DNA of 64,000 bases from Bombilactobacillus apium (GTDB taxonomy: Bacteria; Bacillota; Bacilli; Lactobacillales; Lactobacillaceae). Below are positions 8,871 through 18,020 of this stretch, piece after piece. The translations under genes and the position numbers were made by a program. Position 1 is the stretch's first letter. Each line of letters begins with the position of its first letter. The DNA lies in NCBI RefSeq assembly GCF_013385145.1, contig NZ_JABZEC010000001.1, positions 1-64,000 of the forward strand, given 5' to 3'. The notes beneath the pieces are model-generated. The model saw only the letters and a list, made by a program, of their open reading frames with translations. It was not told where the DNA came from and did not search any database.

Positions 8871-10106
8871 ATGCGGTTTAATAAGCAACAATGGAGTTGG
8901 ATTTTTAATGATTGGGCTAATTCTGGTTATGGAATTATTGTCACCACCGCTGTTTTACCCCTTTACTTTAAAACAATTGCTCAAGATCAAGGGGTGACTG
9001 CGGTAAATGCGACTGCCTATTGGGGGTACGCTAATAGTTTGGGTACTCTTTTAATCGCAATAATAGCTCCTTTTTTAGGAGCGATAGCCGACTATCCGGG
9101 AACCAAAAAACATCTTTTGAATTTTTTCTCGCTAATCGGTATTGGAGCAACTTTAGCTTTAAGTTTGGCTCCAGCCCAAGATTGGTGGGAATTATTAGTT
9201 GTTTATATTATTTCAATTATTGGATATTCGGGTAGTAATTTGTTTTATGATAGCTTTCTCCCCGATGTTGCAGTTAATCAAGAGATGGATCGTGTTTCTG
9301 CTGCTGGTTACGGTTTTGGTTATTTGGGCGGAGTTTTGTCTTTCCTGATTTTCCTTACAGCTTTATTAATTCCTGGAGAGAGCGGATTAAATAACTCCGT
9401 GACAGCTCGGGGAAGTTTTATCTTAGCGGCAATTTGGTGGCTGATTTTTTACTTACCGTTTTATAAATGGGGCCAGCAAAAATATGCTTTAACGGCTGTT
9501 AAACATCCTTTTCGTTCCAGCTTGCGGCGAGTATGGATGACTGTTAAGCAAGTTGGTAACTATCGAACGATCGTTTGGTTTTTAATTGCCTACTTTTTTT
9601 ATATCGATGGTGTGGATACTATTTTTACGATGGCGACTTCTATTGGGATGGATTTAGGAATTTCGATGACTACCTTAATGTTGGTCTTGTTGGCCGTCCA
9701 GGTTGTGGCCTTCCCTTTCTCCTTAGTCTATGGTTGGTTAGCCCAATATTGGTCGACGCGAAAGGCGATTTTACTGGGAATTGTGATTTATTTGGGAATT
9801 TGTTTATATATCTTAAGACTGCGCACGGCAACTGATTTTTGGATTTTGGCTTTGTTGGTCGGGACTAGTCAGGGAGGAATTCAGGCTTTGAGTCGTTCCT
9901 ACTTTGCGCAAATTATTCCCAAAGATAATGGCAGTGAATTTTTCGGTTTCTATAATATTTTAGGCAAGTTCTCCGCAATTATGGGACCGATCTTAGTAGG
10001 AACAATTACCCAAATAACGGGACATTCTACGGTGGGGGCTGCATCTTTAAGTGTCCTATTTCTGATCGGTTTAGTGATCTTTTGCTTCTTGCCATCTTTG
10101 AAGTAA
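8871..10106 (+). CDS. MFS transporter, UMF1 (Atg22-like) family
   Basis: A 411-residue integral membrane protein with about 12 helices. The N-terminus FNDWANSGYGIIV...LPLYFK, the segment GAIADYPGTKK and the helix containing YSGSNLFYDSFLPDVA are marks of the UMF1 family of MFS proteins (the family of yeast vacuolar effluxer Atg22). Family members are thought to export amino acids or related small solutes; the substrate here is unknown. Its ATG directly follows the TAG of the phosphodiesterase gene, with AAGGGGA as the ribosome site. The two are translated together and may act on related molecules. A terminator follows. Confidence 0.82.
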   Translation: MRFNKQQWSWIFNDWANSGYGIIVTTAVLPLYFKTIAQDQGVTAVNATAYWGYANSLGTLLIAIIAPFLGAIADYPGTKKHLLNFFSLIGIGATLALSLAPAQDWWELLVVYIISIIGYSGSNLFYDSFLPDVAVNQEMDRVSAAGYGFGYLGGVLSFLIFLTALLIPGESGLNNSVTARGSFILAAIWWLIFYLPFYKWGQQKYALTAVKHPFRSSLRRVWMTVKQVGNYRTIVWFLIAYFFYIDGVDTIFTMATSIGMDLGISMTTLMLVLLAVQVVAFPFSLVYGWLAQYWSTRKAILLGIVIYLGICLYILRLRTATDFWILALLVGTSQGGIQALSRSYFAQIIPKDNGSEFFGFYNILGKFSAIMGPILVGTITQITGHSTVGAASLSVLFLIGLVIFCFLPSLK

Positions 10107-10135
10107 GAGTAAAAGATTTTAAAAATCCAAAAGTA

Positions 10136-10181
10136 AAAAGAGACCCCTGAAAAATTTGGATTTTTCAGGGGTCTCTTTTTT
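10136..10181 (+). terminator. Terminator after the MFS gene
   Basis: A stem of about 20 bp, AAAAGAGACCCCTGAAAAAT against ATTTTTCAGGGGTCTCTTTT, with loop TTGG runs into T residues. It also fits the convergent minus-strand dehydrogenase gene. Confidence 0.93.
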
Positions 10182-10194
10182 GTCCTTAAATGAT

Positions 10195-11193
10195 TTAGTC
10201 AGCTTGAACTAAGTTCGGGCAAGTACCCGTTGTTAAAACTTGGTGGAAGTTATCGTAACTAATTTGAATCATATCAGTTAAAGCTTCTTCGGTGTAAGAA
10301 CCAATATGTGGCGTGATGAGAACTCGAGGATATAAAGCCAAGAGGCGTTTAAGAGTTGGATCAGGAATTGTAGCTACTTCTTTGCCCAAATATTGTTTTT
10401 CGTTGTCTAAAACATCAGTCGCAAAGCCACCTAGATGTCCGTTTTCAAGAGCTGTGGCGACGGCCGAAGTATCAACGATTTCTGCCCGAGCGGTATTGAT
10501 CAAGATAGCTCCAGGTTTCATTTTCTGGACTAGCTCTTGATTGACGAAGCGGTCATTTTTTCCCGGGAAATAAGGGACGTGCAGCGAAACAATATCCGCT
10601 GTCTGGAAAAGTTGATCTTGGTCGACAAATTCAACTATTTTTTGAGCTTGGGGAGATTGAAAAACATCGTAACCTAAAACTCGAGCTCCTAAAGCCCGAT
10701 AGTTCTGCGCTTCTGTAACTCCAATCCGTCCAGTACCGACAATTCCGACCGTTAAGTCGTGAATCTCACGACTAAATTCTTCAGTCAAAACTTGAAAGTT
10801 TTGTTGGTGACTATTAAAGGCGGCCAAACTTAGGTGCCGTTGTAAAGTTAGGCCTAAGCTGAAAGCAAGATCTGCAACAGCATGAGGGGAATAGCTCGGA
10901 ACTCGGGCCACAATTTGTCCATTAGCTTGGGCGGCTTCTAAGTCAATGTGATTGAAACCCACAGTTCGCGTGAAAATATATTTAATACCCCAATCTTTGA
11001 GCTGAGCCAGATTTTTGGCATTCGCGGTACAGTTAGCTCTTAATAAAACCGCATCCATCCCTTGAGCTGTCGCCAGATTTTCTGTAGTTAGCAGCTCAGG
11101 GATTAATTTCAATTGATAGTGATATTGGTTTAATTTTTGAAAATATTCAACTTCGTTTTCACGTACGCCATAGGCGGCTATTTTAAAATTCAT
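10195..11193 (-). CDS. D-2-hydroxyacid dehydrogenase (D-lactate dehydrogenase type)
   Basis: A 332-residue NAD-dependent enzyme that reduces a 2-keto acid to the D-2-hydroxy acid. The Rossmann fingerprint GIVGTGRIG lies at about 149-157. The catalytic Arg is in NTARAEIVD, the Glu in DVLDNEKQY and the His in TPHIGSYTEEA. FTRTVGFNHIDLEAA is typical of the D-LDH/hydroxyisocaproate branch. The His motif has Gly-Ser where D-LDH usually has an aromatic residue, so the substrate may be a branched or other keto acid rather than pyruvate. It lies 24 bp after the AEC carrier gene on the same strand, so transport of the acid is a reasonable guess. GAGGA precedes the ATG. Confidence 0.85.
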   Translation of the reverse strand: MNFKIAAYGVRENEVEYFQKLNQYHYQLKLIPELLTTENLATAQGMDAVLLRANCTANAKNLAQLKDWGIKYIFTRTVGFNHIDLEAAQANGQIVARVPSYSPHAVADLAFSLGLTLQRHLSLAAFNSHQQNFQVLTEEFSREIHDLTVGIVGTGRIGVTEAQNYRALGARVLGYDVFQSPQAQKIVEFVDQDQLFQTADIVSLHVPYFPGKNDRFVNQELVQKMKPGAILINTARAEIVDTSAVATALENGHLGGFATDVLDNEKQYLGKEVATIPDPTLKRLLALYPRVLITPHIGSYTEEALTDMIQISYDNFHQVLTTGTCPNLVQAD

Positions 11194-11217
11194 GATGAGT
11201 CCTCTTTTTTTAATTTT

Positions 11218-12279
11218 TTAAGCAAAGATTCCGGTACCAGCGATTATCGCCAAAATTACAATCCAAATCGGAACCATAATGACCGCGCCAATGGTTGAAA
11301 TAAAAGAAGCATTGGAAGTTAAAACGGCTTCGCGATCAAAGCCAATCGCATAAGATGCCGCTACAGCGGCTGTTGGGGTAGCCATCATGATAATGATTGT
11401 TGCTACAGCGATCTGACTTAAAGGCATAATCTTAGTTACAGTAAGGATGATTAAAAGTAGTAAATTAATGGCCGGAACCACGATGGTCTTCATGGCAGTG
11501 TAGTACCATGAGGTCTTGTTCTTAGCAGCAGCTTTGAAGCTCACTTCGCCCAGAGTTGAACCGATGGCTAACCAAGCTAACGGTGAAGAAAGACTGGCTA
11601 GGTAAGATAGCGGCTTAAAGATCCATGGTGCAGTGACATCAATCCGGAAGAAAGCCACGTTCACGGCTTGTTTAGTTGTCGGGTCGATACCGCTAATCGT
11701 GGGCATCAAGGGTTGAATTAGCCATAAAATTAAGCCCACAAAAGTTGCAATTACCACAGGATTAAGCAACATTTGTTTGATATTTTTCTTGGTCATCTGC
11801 AGACCACTCATGGCAATATAGGCATAAGAATAGAGAAAAATTCGATAGCCAATATTAAAAATGGAAGCATACATTGTTCCTTTGGGACCGTACAAAGCAG
11901 CGACAATTGGAATTCCAAAGAAAGTAGTGGAACCAAAGGTGGTTAAAATACTTAAAACTGATCGTTTATCGGCATCATAAGATAAGTAAAACAATTTAGT
12001 AACAAAAATTAAAATAATGTAAATAATGATTCCGAAGACTAAAATTGCTAGTCCATGGTGCATGGTTTCTTGATTAATCGGAGCCATAAAGGAATTAAAG
12101 GCTAAAGCTGGTAAAGAAACGGAAAGCACGATTTTGGTCATCATTTTTCCAAATTTACCATCAAAAATTCCCCGCTTCCGGAGGAAGAAACCTAGTAAAA
12201 TAATAAAAAGAGTTGAAGAAATGGAGCTAATGATGTTACTGTCAGTGAAGGTTTTCCATAAAATTGAACTGAGCTGCAT
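11218..12279 (-). CDS. AEC-family transporter (auxin efflux carrier/malate permease type)
   Basis: A 353-residue protein with about ten membrane helices in two bundles, typical of the Mem_trans/AEC family. In lactic acid bacteria these carriers move malate and other carboxylates. The broken-helix region around TPTAAVAASYAIGFDREAVLTS is family-like. AAGGAGA precedes the ATG, and a good promoter lies at 12325-12353. It is the first gene of a two-gene unit with the D-2-hydroxyacid dehydrogenase, which suggests movement of a keto or hydroxy acid. The substrate is not determined. Confidence 0.82.
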   Translation of the reverse strand: MQLSSILWKTFTDSNIISSISSTLFIILLGFFLRKRGIFDGKFGKMMTKIVLSVSLPALAFNSFMAPINQETMHHGLAILVFGIIIYIILIFVTKLFYLSYDADKRSVLSILTTFGSTTFFGIPIVAALYGPKGTMYASIFNIGYRIFLYSYAYIAMSGLQMTKKNIKQMLLNPVVIATFVGLILWLIQPLMPTISGIDPTTKQAVNVAFFRIDVTAPWIFKPLSYLASLSSPLAWLAIGSTLGEVSFKAAAKNKTSWYYTAMKTIVVPAINLLLLIILTVTKIMPLSQIAVATIIIMMATPTAAVAASYAIGFDREAVLTSNASFISTIGAVIMVPIWIVILAIIAGTGIFA

Positions 12280-12324
12280 GATAATCTCTCCTTTGTGATT
12301 AATTGAACAACTAATGCCTATTAT

Positions 12325-12353
12325 AGTATAGCCAGTTGAGTTGCACTTGTAAA
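12325..12353 (-). promoter_or_regulatory. Promoter of the AEC-dehydrogenase operon
   Basis: On the minus strand TTTACA (12353-12348), a 17-base spacer and TATACT (12330-12325) match the sigma-A consensus well. It lies 46 bp upstream of the AEC start codon. Confidence 0.75.
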
Positions 12354-12473
12354 TATTTGTTGAGTTTTTTTATTAAATTGTTAATCTGATTATAAGATTT
12401 TGGTTGAAATAAACTAATTATCATTATAAACTACATTGCGGTTGTAAAATCAGAGCAAGAAGGAGAGAAGTTG

Positions 12474-12671
12474 ATGATTCCTCGATTAGTGGCTCTCGCC
12501 CTAGTTATAGGTGGAAGTTATCAGATTTATCATAGTCGACGTCAATGGCAAAAACGACAAGGGCAGGCCAAGACCAATTTTTATCGCTGGAATCAAAGCT
12601 TGTACTGGAATAATTTGCTGATTGCTAGTAGTTTAATTGTTTTAGCGGTTTTAATTTGGTTTAAGGCCTGA
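12474..12671 (+). CDS. Small two-helix membrane protein, unknown function
   Basis: A 65-residue protein with a hydrophobic N-terminal segment (IPRLVALALVIGGSYQIY) and a C-terminal helix (LLIASSLIVLAVLIWF). These flank a basic, polar middle (about 20-45). I do not recognise the family. AAGGAG at 12460-12465 lies 8 bases before the ATG at 12474; a TTG one codon upstream is the alternative start. It stands alone between a minus-strand operon and a terminator at 12716-12753. Confidence 0.65.
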   Translation: MIPRLVALALVIGGSYQIYHSRRQWQKRQGQAKTNFYRWNQSLYWNNLLIASSLIVLAVLIWFKA

Positions 12672-12715
12672 ATTACTGCAGCTATTTAAAAAAATAAAGA
12701 ATTTAATTAATAAAA

Positions 12716-12753
12716 ACAACCGGGTGAAAAATTTTGTTTTTTCATTCGGTTGT
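12716..12753. terminator. Bidirectional terminator
   Basis: ACAACCGGGTGAAAAA (12716-12731) pairs with TTTTTTCATTCGGTTGT, with a few G-T pairs. The T run is stronger on the minus strand, so it mainly ends the deoxyribosyltransferase transcript. Confidence 0.8.
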
Positions 12754-12780
12754 TCAGGTTTGATTTTAAGAAATTGTTAG

Positions 12781-13251
12781 TTAATAAACAGAAACTGCAT
12801 GTAGCGCAAAATCTAGGTGATTAAAGTCAAAATTGGCTAATTCAGAGATGCGGATGTAGCGGGTAACACTGGGAACCAACATGAGGTTGATCGGCTCGGT
12901 ACTGGTGTCTGGAATTACGGCGATGATTGGTTTATGACTGGCATAGGCATAGCCAAATTCAAAGGCCATCCCCGAATCTGGCTTTTGGGGAAGAAAAAGT
13001 CCACAGACTAGATCGGCGGCATTAATTCCTAAAAGATCATTTTGAAAAGTCCCCATTTGCCAGAGAGGATCGGCGAAAGCTTCAGGATGTTTTTGAACAT
13101 CTAAATCTTGAAATTGGTGTTCTAGAGGGCGAAAGGAATTATCCCAATCAATACTGGTGTTTTGGCGTAAAGCCTGTTGTCCTTGTTGGAGAAATTCGAC
13201 TTCTTCTGGAGAAAACCAAGAACAAGCTAGGTAAATGCGACGTTGATTCAT
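12781..13251 (-). CDS. ntd: Nucleoside 2-deoxyribosyltransferase
   Basis: A 156-residue enzyme of the N-deoxyribosyltransferase family, which swaps the base on 2'-deoxynucleosides in the purine/pyrimidine salvage known from lactobacilli. The N-terminal strand IYLACSWFSPEE, the Asp-rich middle and the motif DSGMAFEFGYAYA fit the family. The Glu of that motif corresponds to the nucleophile. The length is close to the usual 157 residues. AAAGGAG lies before the ATG. It is a single-gene unit closed by the terminator at 12716-12753. Base specificity (purine only or broad) cannot be told here. Confidence 0.85.
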   Translation of the reverse strand: MNQRRIYLACSWFSPEEVEFLQQGQQALRQNTSIDWDNSFRPLEHQFQDLDVQKHPEAFADPLWQMGTFQNDLLGINAADLVCGLFLPQKPDSGMAFEFGYAYASHKPIIAVIPDTSTEPINLMLVPSVTRYIRISELANFDFNHLDFALHAVSVY

Positions 13252-13324
13252 AAGCGACTCCTTTAATTAATAAACTTTTAAAAATTATTATAACCTAATT
13301 CAAGGCCGAGATGGAGTAGCTTAG

Positions 13325-13353
13325 TTGGTGTTCTCGTTAGACTTGATTATAAT
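13325..13353 (+). promoter_or_regulatory. Promoter of the two-component operon
   Basis: TTGGTG (13325-13330), a 17-base spacer and TATAAT (13348-13353) lie 56 bp before the response-regulator start codon. Confidence 0.7.
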
Positions 13354-13408
13354 GAATAGTAAGTAACAAGATGATGTTAAATGTTGAAAAATTAGCTGAG
13401 GATAAAGC

Positions 13409-14140
13409 ATGAAATTATTAATGATTGAAGATAATAAATCCGTTTCGGAAATGATGGCCATGTTTTTTGAAAAAGAGGATTGGGATGTTAGTTTTGCTTA
13501 CGATGGAACTCAAGCTTTGGAAATGTTTACCCCCAATCCTCAATCTTGGGATATCGTAACTTTGGATTTAAATTTACCGGGAAAAGATGGTCTGGAGGTA
13601 GCCAAAGAGATCCGTAATTTAACCCAATCAGTGCCGATTATTATTTTGACAGCCCGGGATTCAGAAAGTGATCAAGTTTTGGGGCTAGAATATGCCGATG
13701 AATATGTGACTAAGCCCTTCAGTCCAATTACTTTGGTTGCCCGGATTAAAGCCCTGTATCGGCGCAGTGAAATTCTGGGAACAGGCAATGAAATTGAAAG
13801 TCAGCCGCAAACTACTTCCGAAAAATTTGATGTGCAAACAACGAATTTTAAGCTTAGTAGTTCGACCCGGGCAGCTTATTTATTTGACAAAGAAATTCCC
13901 GATTTGACGCCTAAAGAATTCGAATTGTTGAAGACCTTAGCTAAGAAACCCAAGCAAGTTTTTTCTCGGGAACAACTATTGCAACAAGTTTGGGGATATG
14001 ATTATTTTGGGGATGAACGAACTGTTGATGCCCATATTAAAAAACTACGTCAAAAGGTGGAACAAGTAGGACCTCAGATTATTCAAACCGTTTGGGGAGT
14101 GGGCTACAAATTTGACGATTCGGATCTTGATCGTGTATGA
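13409..14140 (+). CDS. OmpR-family response regulator
   Basis: A 243-residue transcription regulator. The receiver domain (1-115) carries the acidic pocket Glu7-Asp8, the phosphorylated Asp53 in TLDLNLPG, the Thr of ILTARD and the Lys of YVTKPFSP. A winged-helix DNA-binding domain follows (about 145-240; LTPKEFELLKTL and DERTVDAHIKKLRQK). The linker is longer than usual, about 30 residues. Its last codons overlap the kinase gene by 4 bp (ATGA), a sign of tight co-expression. The target genes and the stimulus are unknown. Confidence 0.92.
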   Translation: MKLLMIEDNKSVSEMMAMFFEKEDWDVSFAYDGTQALEMFTPNPQSWDIVTLDLNLPGKDGLEVAKEIRNLTQSVPIIILTARDSESDQVLGLEYADEYVTKPFSPITLVARIKALYRRSEILGTGNEIESQPQTTSEKFDVQTTNFKLSSSTRAAYLFDKEIPDLTPKEFELLKTLAKKPKQVFSREQLLQQVWGYDYFGDERTVDAHIKKLRQKVEQVGPQIIQTVWGVGYKFDDSDLDRV

Positions 14141-15624
14141 AGTTAATTTATCAATATATGCTTTGTTTCCTCTTAGTTGTGACCACTTGTTTGGCAGTTA
14201 CAGCAGTAGCAATCTATCATTACACGGAAGATCTAGCTTATCGGCACACCTTGACCGAACTAGAAGGCTATTCTGATAACTTACAAAAGCAGGCCTTGAA
14301 AATTGATCCGGCAACGGGAAATATCAAAAATATTACAGCTGAAAGCTTGGATCTATTACAGCAGACTTTGGCGAATGATCGCATTGCCATTGATCTTTTT
14401 GATCCAGATGGTTATCGCCTCTACCCGCAACCCCGAGGAGACAAGGATCAACGACCGGCTTTTTCACCTAAAATTTTGAAGCGTCTTCAAGACGGAGAAG
14501 TTATCTATTCCCGTAATGGTCAAAAAAATCGCCCTCAGGGTTTAAAGACCCAAGATCCGACAACTTATGTTGTGAAGCCGTGGTTCAATCGGGATCAACA
14601 ACTGAAGGCGATTATTTATCTAGGAATGCCTTGTGTTTCGATCAACACTAGTATGCAAAACGTGCGGCGGAAATTATTGATTACTTTTTTAATTTCGGCG
14701 ATTATTGCGATTGTGATGAGTTGGTTCTTAGCTAACTTTCAGGTCCGTAAAATTGAGCGCCTGCAAAAGGCTACAAAGCAAATTAAGCATGGCAACTTTA
14801 AAGTTGAGGTCCAACAGACTGGGAATGATGAAATCAGTGATTTAGCGGCTGATTTTAATGAAATGGCCCATTCTCTCCAGCTCTCTAATGAAGAAATTCA
14901 ACGTCAAGAACGACAAAATAAAGAATTTATGATGAATGCTTCCCATGAGATGCGTACCCCCTTAACCACGATTAATGGTTTGTTGGAAGGGTTGGCCTAT
15001 GATGCAATTCCCAAAAATCTAAGAGCCCATAGTATTGATTTAATGCGCGATGAGACTAAGCGTTTAATTCGCTTGGTTAATGATAACTTGGACTATGAGA
15101 AAATTCGAACCAATCAATTGCCCCTGAATCAGACGGAATTTGATGCGGTGCAACCTTTAAGCAATGTTGTTTCTCAACTTCAGGCTAGTGCGAAAGAAGC
15201 AAAAAATCAATTGCAATTACAACTTCCTCCTAAATTACCGGTCTATGCTGATTATGATCGGTTTATTCAAATCATCTTTAATATTGTCCAGAATGCAATT
15301 CAATTTACTCATCAAGGAAAAATTTTGATTGATGGTCAACGTTTGCCCAAAGAAGCCGCCACGGTGATTACAATTAAAGATAATGGCATTGGGATGACGC
15401 CAGCCCAACTGCAAAATATTTGGGTTCGTTATTACAAGGCTGACCCCTCACGGAAAAGCACTAAATATAGTGAGTCAGGTTTAGGCTTAGCGATTGTTCA
15501 TCAATTGATGGAACAACACCATGATGAAATTGCCGTTACCAGCCATTTTCATCAGGGAACGACTTTTAAATTAACCTTTTATGATGCTGCAGTTATTCAA
15601 AAAAGACAAAGTTCTCCTCGATAA
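14137..15624 (+). CDS. Sensor histidine kinase
   Basis: A 495-residue membrane kinase and partner of the preceding regulator. Helix 1 is at about 7-27, an extracellular sensor domain of about 150 residues follows, and helix 2 is at about 180-200. The HAMP domain is at about 200-255 and the dimerisation domain has His270 in ASHEMRTPLTTINGLLEGL. The ATP-binding domain has the N box NIVQNAIQFT, DNGIGM and GLGLAIVHQLM. All catalytic motifs are intact. The signal is not known. The H-box segment resembles Bacillus YclK-type kinases, but I give no symbol. Confidence 0.92.
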   Translation: MKLIYQYMLCFLLVVTTCLAVTAVAIYHYTEDLAYRHTLTELEGYSDNLQKQALKIDPATGNIKNITAESLDLLQQTLANDRIAIDLFDPDGYRLYPQPRGDKDQRPAFSPKILKRLQDGEVIYSRNGQKNRPQGLKTQDPTTYVVKPWFNRDQQLKAIIYLGMPCVSINTSMQNVRRKLLITFLISAIIAIVMSWFLANFQVRKIERLQKATKQIKHGNFKVEVQQTGNDEISDLAADFNEMAHSLQLSNEEIQRQERQNKEFMMNASHEMRTPLTTINGLLEGLAYDAIPKNLRAHSIDLMRDETKRLIRLVNDNLDYEKIRTNQLPLNQTEFDAVQPLSNVVSQLQASAKEAKNQLQLQLPPKLPVYADYDRFIQIIFNIVQNAIQFTHQGKILIDGQRLPKEAATVITIKDNGIGMTPAQLQNIWVRYYKADPSRKSTKYSESGLGLAIVHQLMEQHHDEIAVTSHFHQGTTFKLTFYDAAVIQKRQSSPR

Positions 15625-15699
15625 TTGAGCTTTGTTTAATTCAGTGACTATTAGTGAATGAATTTTGGGAGTTCGAAAAAGTTTAATAATCAACAAAAA

Positions 15700-15800
15700 A
15701 GCCCAGGAAAAATTTTGTGCGGCTTTCTCAAGCTTAGATAAAAAATCTAACTTGTGGAGGTCACTACACAATACAATTTTCTAGGGCTATTTTTATTTAG
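15700..15800. terminator. Branched inverted-repeat element between convergent genes
   Basis: An outer imperfect pair, AGCCCAGGAAAAATTTTGTG (15700-15719) against CACAATACAATTTTCTAGGGCT (15767-15788), encloses an inner hairpin CAAGCTTAGAT...ATCTAACTTG (15729-15754). T runs flank it on both strands, so it probably works as a bidirectional terminator for the kinase and LTA synthase genes. The branched shape is unlike the simple hairpins elsewhere in the window. Confidence 0.55.
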
Positions 15801-15803
15801 GTG

Positions 15804-17933
15804 CTATTTATTATTACTACTTCCGGGAATTTCATAAATCGGATCAGAATTTGTTAATAATTCGGGAGCAGTTGTCTTATATAAATCGGTTGAAGATTTA
15901 TTATTATTGCGTGAATACAGACTAGTCGAGTTTTTACCCAATTGATCGCGAATTTTGAGAAGCTTTTGAAATTGGTTTTGGTAATTGTAATCAGCAGGGT
16001 TAACTGGTCGAAACTCTGGAGGAGTATAGAAGCGGAGCAAATTAGTTTTATTGATTTTATCGGAGAGATCTAGTTGTTGATTTTTTACGCGCGCAATCCG
16101 GTTAATTTTTTGTTTTATTTGCGCTGTGGGCTGATCAATGAGAGTTCCGGTACTATTTTGATAAATATTAAAATGACCATTACTATTTAAGACCGTGTAC
16201 TGTGGGGTGATAAAGGAGCGATTGCGAAAGACGACATTTTGGTCATGGCTAGGAGATAAGAGATCAGTTCCCATGTAAATGTAAGGTTTGGTATCAATTC
16301 CTACGAGATGCATTAACGTCGGCAAGACATCAATTTCACCCCCATATTGTTTTTGAATGCCGCCTTTTAACTTCGGCATGTGAATCATGAAGGGGACACG
16401 TTGTAAACTTGTATGGTTGAAGGCAGTCCAATTATTAGGATCTTGGCCTAGCAAAGGAGCAAGATCCTTCTCGTCACCTTCGTTAAGTCCAAAGTGATCA
16501 CCGTATAAAATGACGACTGAATTATCGTAGAGGCCAGAGTCTTTGAGATAATTAAAGAATTCATGGACAGCTTCGTCTAAATAATGAGCTGTAGCAAAGT
16601 AGTTATTAACCATGTTGTTGGGAGTGTCCGGCTTTTGAAAATCACCGACATCACTAGCCGATAATTCATAAGGATTGTGGTTGGTGACCGTCAAAAATTT
16701 GGTATAGAAAGGTTGTTGTAATTGCTCTAAATACTTAATACTTTCCGCAAATAATAATTTATCTTTACTTCCCCAATAGGTATTACTGTCCGGTGTTTGT
16801 TGGTAAGCTTTTTGATCGAAGAAGTAGTTGTAACCCATATTTTTGTAAACCGTATCCCGACTCCAAAAAGAACCAATATTACCGTGAAAAACCGCGCTCG
16901 TATAAGCTTGTTTTTGTGCTAAAATAGCTGGTGCTGCTTGAAAAGTATTGTTTGAACCTAAACTCGTGAAAAAAGAGCCTTCTGGTAAGCCAAACAAACT
17001 AGTTTCGAGCATCGTTTCGGCATCACTAGTTTTACCTTGGCCGACTTCATGAAAAAAGTTTTCAAAAGCTAAGGTATTATTATCATGATAGAGGCTATTA
17101 AGAAAAGGTGTCACCTCTTGATTTTTGATTTTGCTACCGATTAAGAATTGTTGAAAGCTTTCGAGATGAATGATGATAATATTTTTACCTTGAGCTTTGC
17201 CAAAGTATTTAGGATTAGGAGCGGCATAGTGTTTTTGAACAAAATTTAAAACAGGATCCATATTTGTTCCTTGTGCACTAGAACGCAAAGTATTACTTTG
17301 GGCAGTTTTGAAACTATCGTAGGCTAAAAAGTTATTTAAACCAAGATACTTGACGATATAGGTGCGGTCAAAGGTTCGAACTAATAGTTGAGGTCGGTTA
17401 AGTTCGGCTAAGAATAAGTTGGCGGTCATCCCTAAGCAGGCTAAACTAGTGATGATTGCTGCTTGGAGAAGAGAACGGGACCGCGTGTCAGCTTTAATTT
17501 GTTTACTGAGTGCTAAAATGATAATGAAAATCAGATCTATTCCATAGAGAAAGTCATGGGGTTGAGCCATGGCAATCGCACTGCTACCCAAGCCCTTGGA
17601 AACTTTACTAACATTGATAATTGTATTCATACTAATAAAGTCATTGAACTCGCGATAGTATAAAACATTACTGTAGAGAAGTAAGCTTTCAATAAGGTAT
17701 AAACCAGCGGCTAGCCAATAGGTTAGACGGGGATTTTTAAAATATAAAGCCAAGCTTAATAAAAATAAAGTTGAAAAAACTGGATTTAAAATTAGTAAAA
17801 AATGTTGCATAGGGTCGGCGGCACCCATATTAAAATCACAATAATAAGCGATAACGGTTTTAATCCAAATCAGCAGCACTAAGAAGCTGATCCAGCCTAA
17901 TCGTTGGGCCAGAAAATTTCTAAACTTACACAT
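15804..17933 (-). CDS. ltaS: Lipoteichoic acid synthase-type sulfatase
   Basis: A 709-residue membrane enzyme that polymerises glycerol-phosphate from phosphatidylglycerol onto the lipoteichoic acid anchor. Five N-terminal membrane helices (about 10-185) are followed by an extracellular alkaline-phosphatase-like domain. The metal site is visible: Glu in IIHLESFQ, the nucleophile Thr302 in GQGKTSDAE, and Asp-His in LYGDHFG. The C-terminal tail of about 80 residues is polar and Ser/Asn-rich. LTA primases share this architecture, so synthase against primase is not certain. It is a single gene, divergent from the VanZ-like gene. Confidence 0.88.
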   Translation of the reverse strand: MCKFRNFLAQRLGWISFLVLLIWIKTVIAYYCDFNMGAADPMQHFLLILNPVFSTLFLLSLALYFKNPRLTYWLAAGLYLIESLLLYSNVLYYREFNDFISMNTIINVSKVSKGLGSSAIAMAQPHDFLYGIDLIFIIILALSKQIKADTRSRSLLQAAIITSLACLGMTANLFLAELNRPQLLVRTFDRTYIVKYLGLNNFLAYDSFKTAQSNTLRSSAQGTNMDPVLNFVQKHYAAPNPKYFGKAQGKNIIIIHLESFQQFLIGSKIKNQEVTPFLNSLYHDNNTLAFENFFHEVGQGKTSDAETMLETSLFGLPEGSFFTSLGSNNTFQAAPAILAQKQAYTSAVFHGNIGSFWSRDTVYKNMGYNYFFDQKAYQQTPDSNTYWGSKDKLLFAESIKYLEQLQQPFYTKFLTVTNHNPYELSASDVGDFQKPDTPNNMVNNYFATAHYLDEAVHEFFNYLKDSGLYDNSVVILYGDHFGLNEGDEKDLAPLLGQDPNNWTAFNHTSLQRVPFMIHMPKLKGGIQKQYGGEIDVLPTLMHLVGIDTKPYIYMGTDLLSPSHDQNVVFRNRSFITPQYTVLNSNGHFNIYQNSTGTLIDQPTAQIKQKINRIARVKNQQLDLSDKINKTNLLRFYTPPEFRPVNPADYNYQNQFQKLLKIRDQLGKNSTSLYSRNNNKSSTDLYKTTAPELLTNSDPIYEIPGSSNNK

Positions 17934-18020
17934 ATTGTTAATTTCACTCCTGAATCAGAGACTTGAATTTACTTTAATTTTACCATTTTACCACGATAAA
18001 ATATTGCCTGAGGTGAATTT

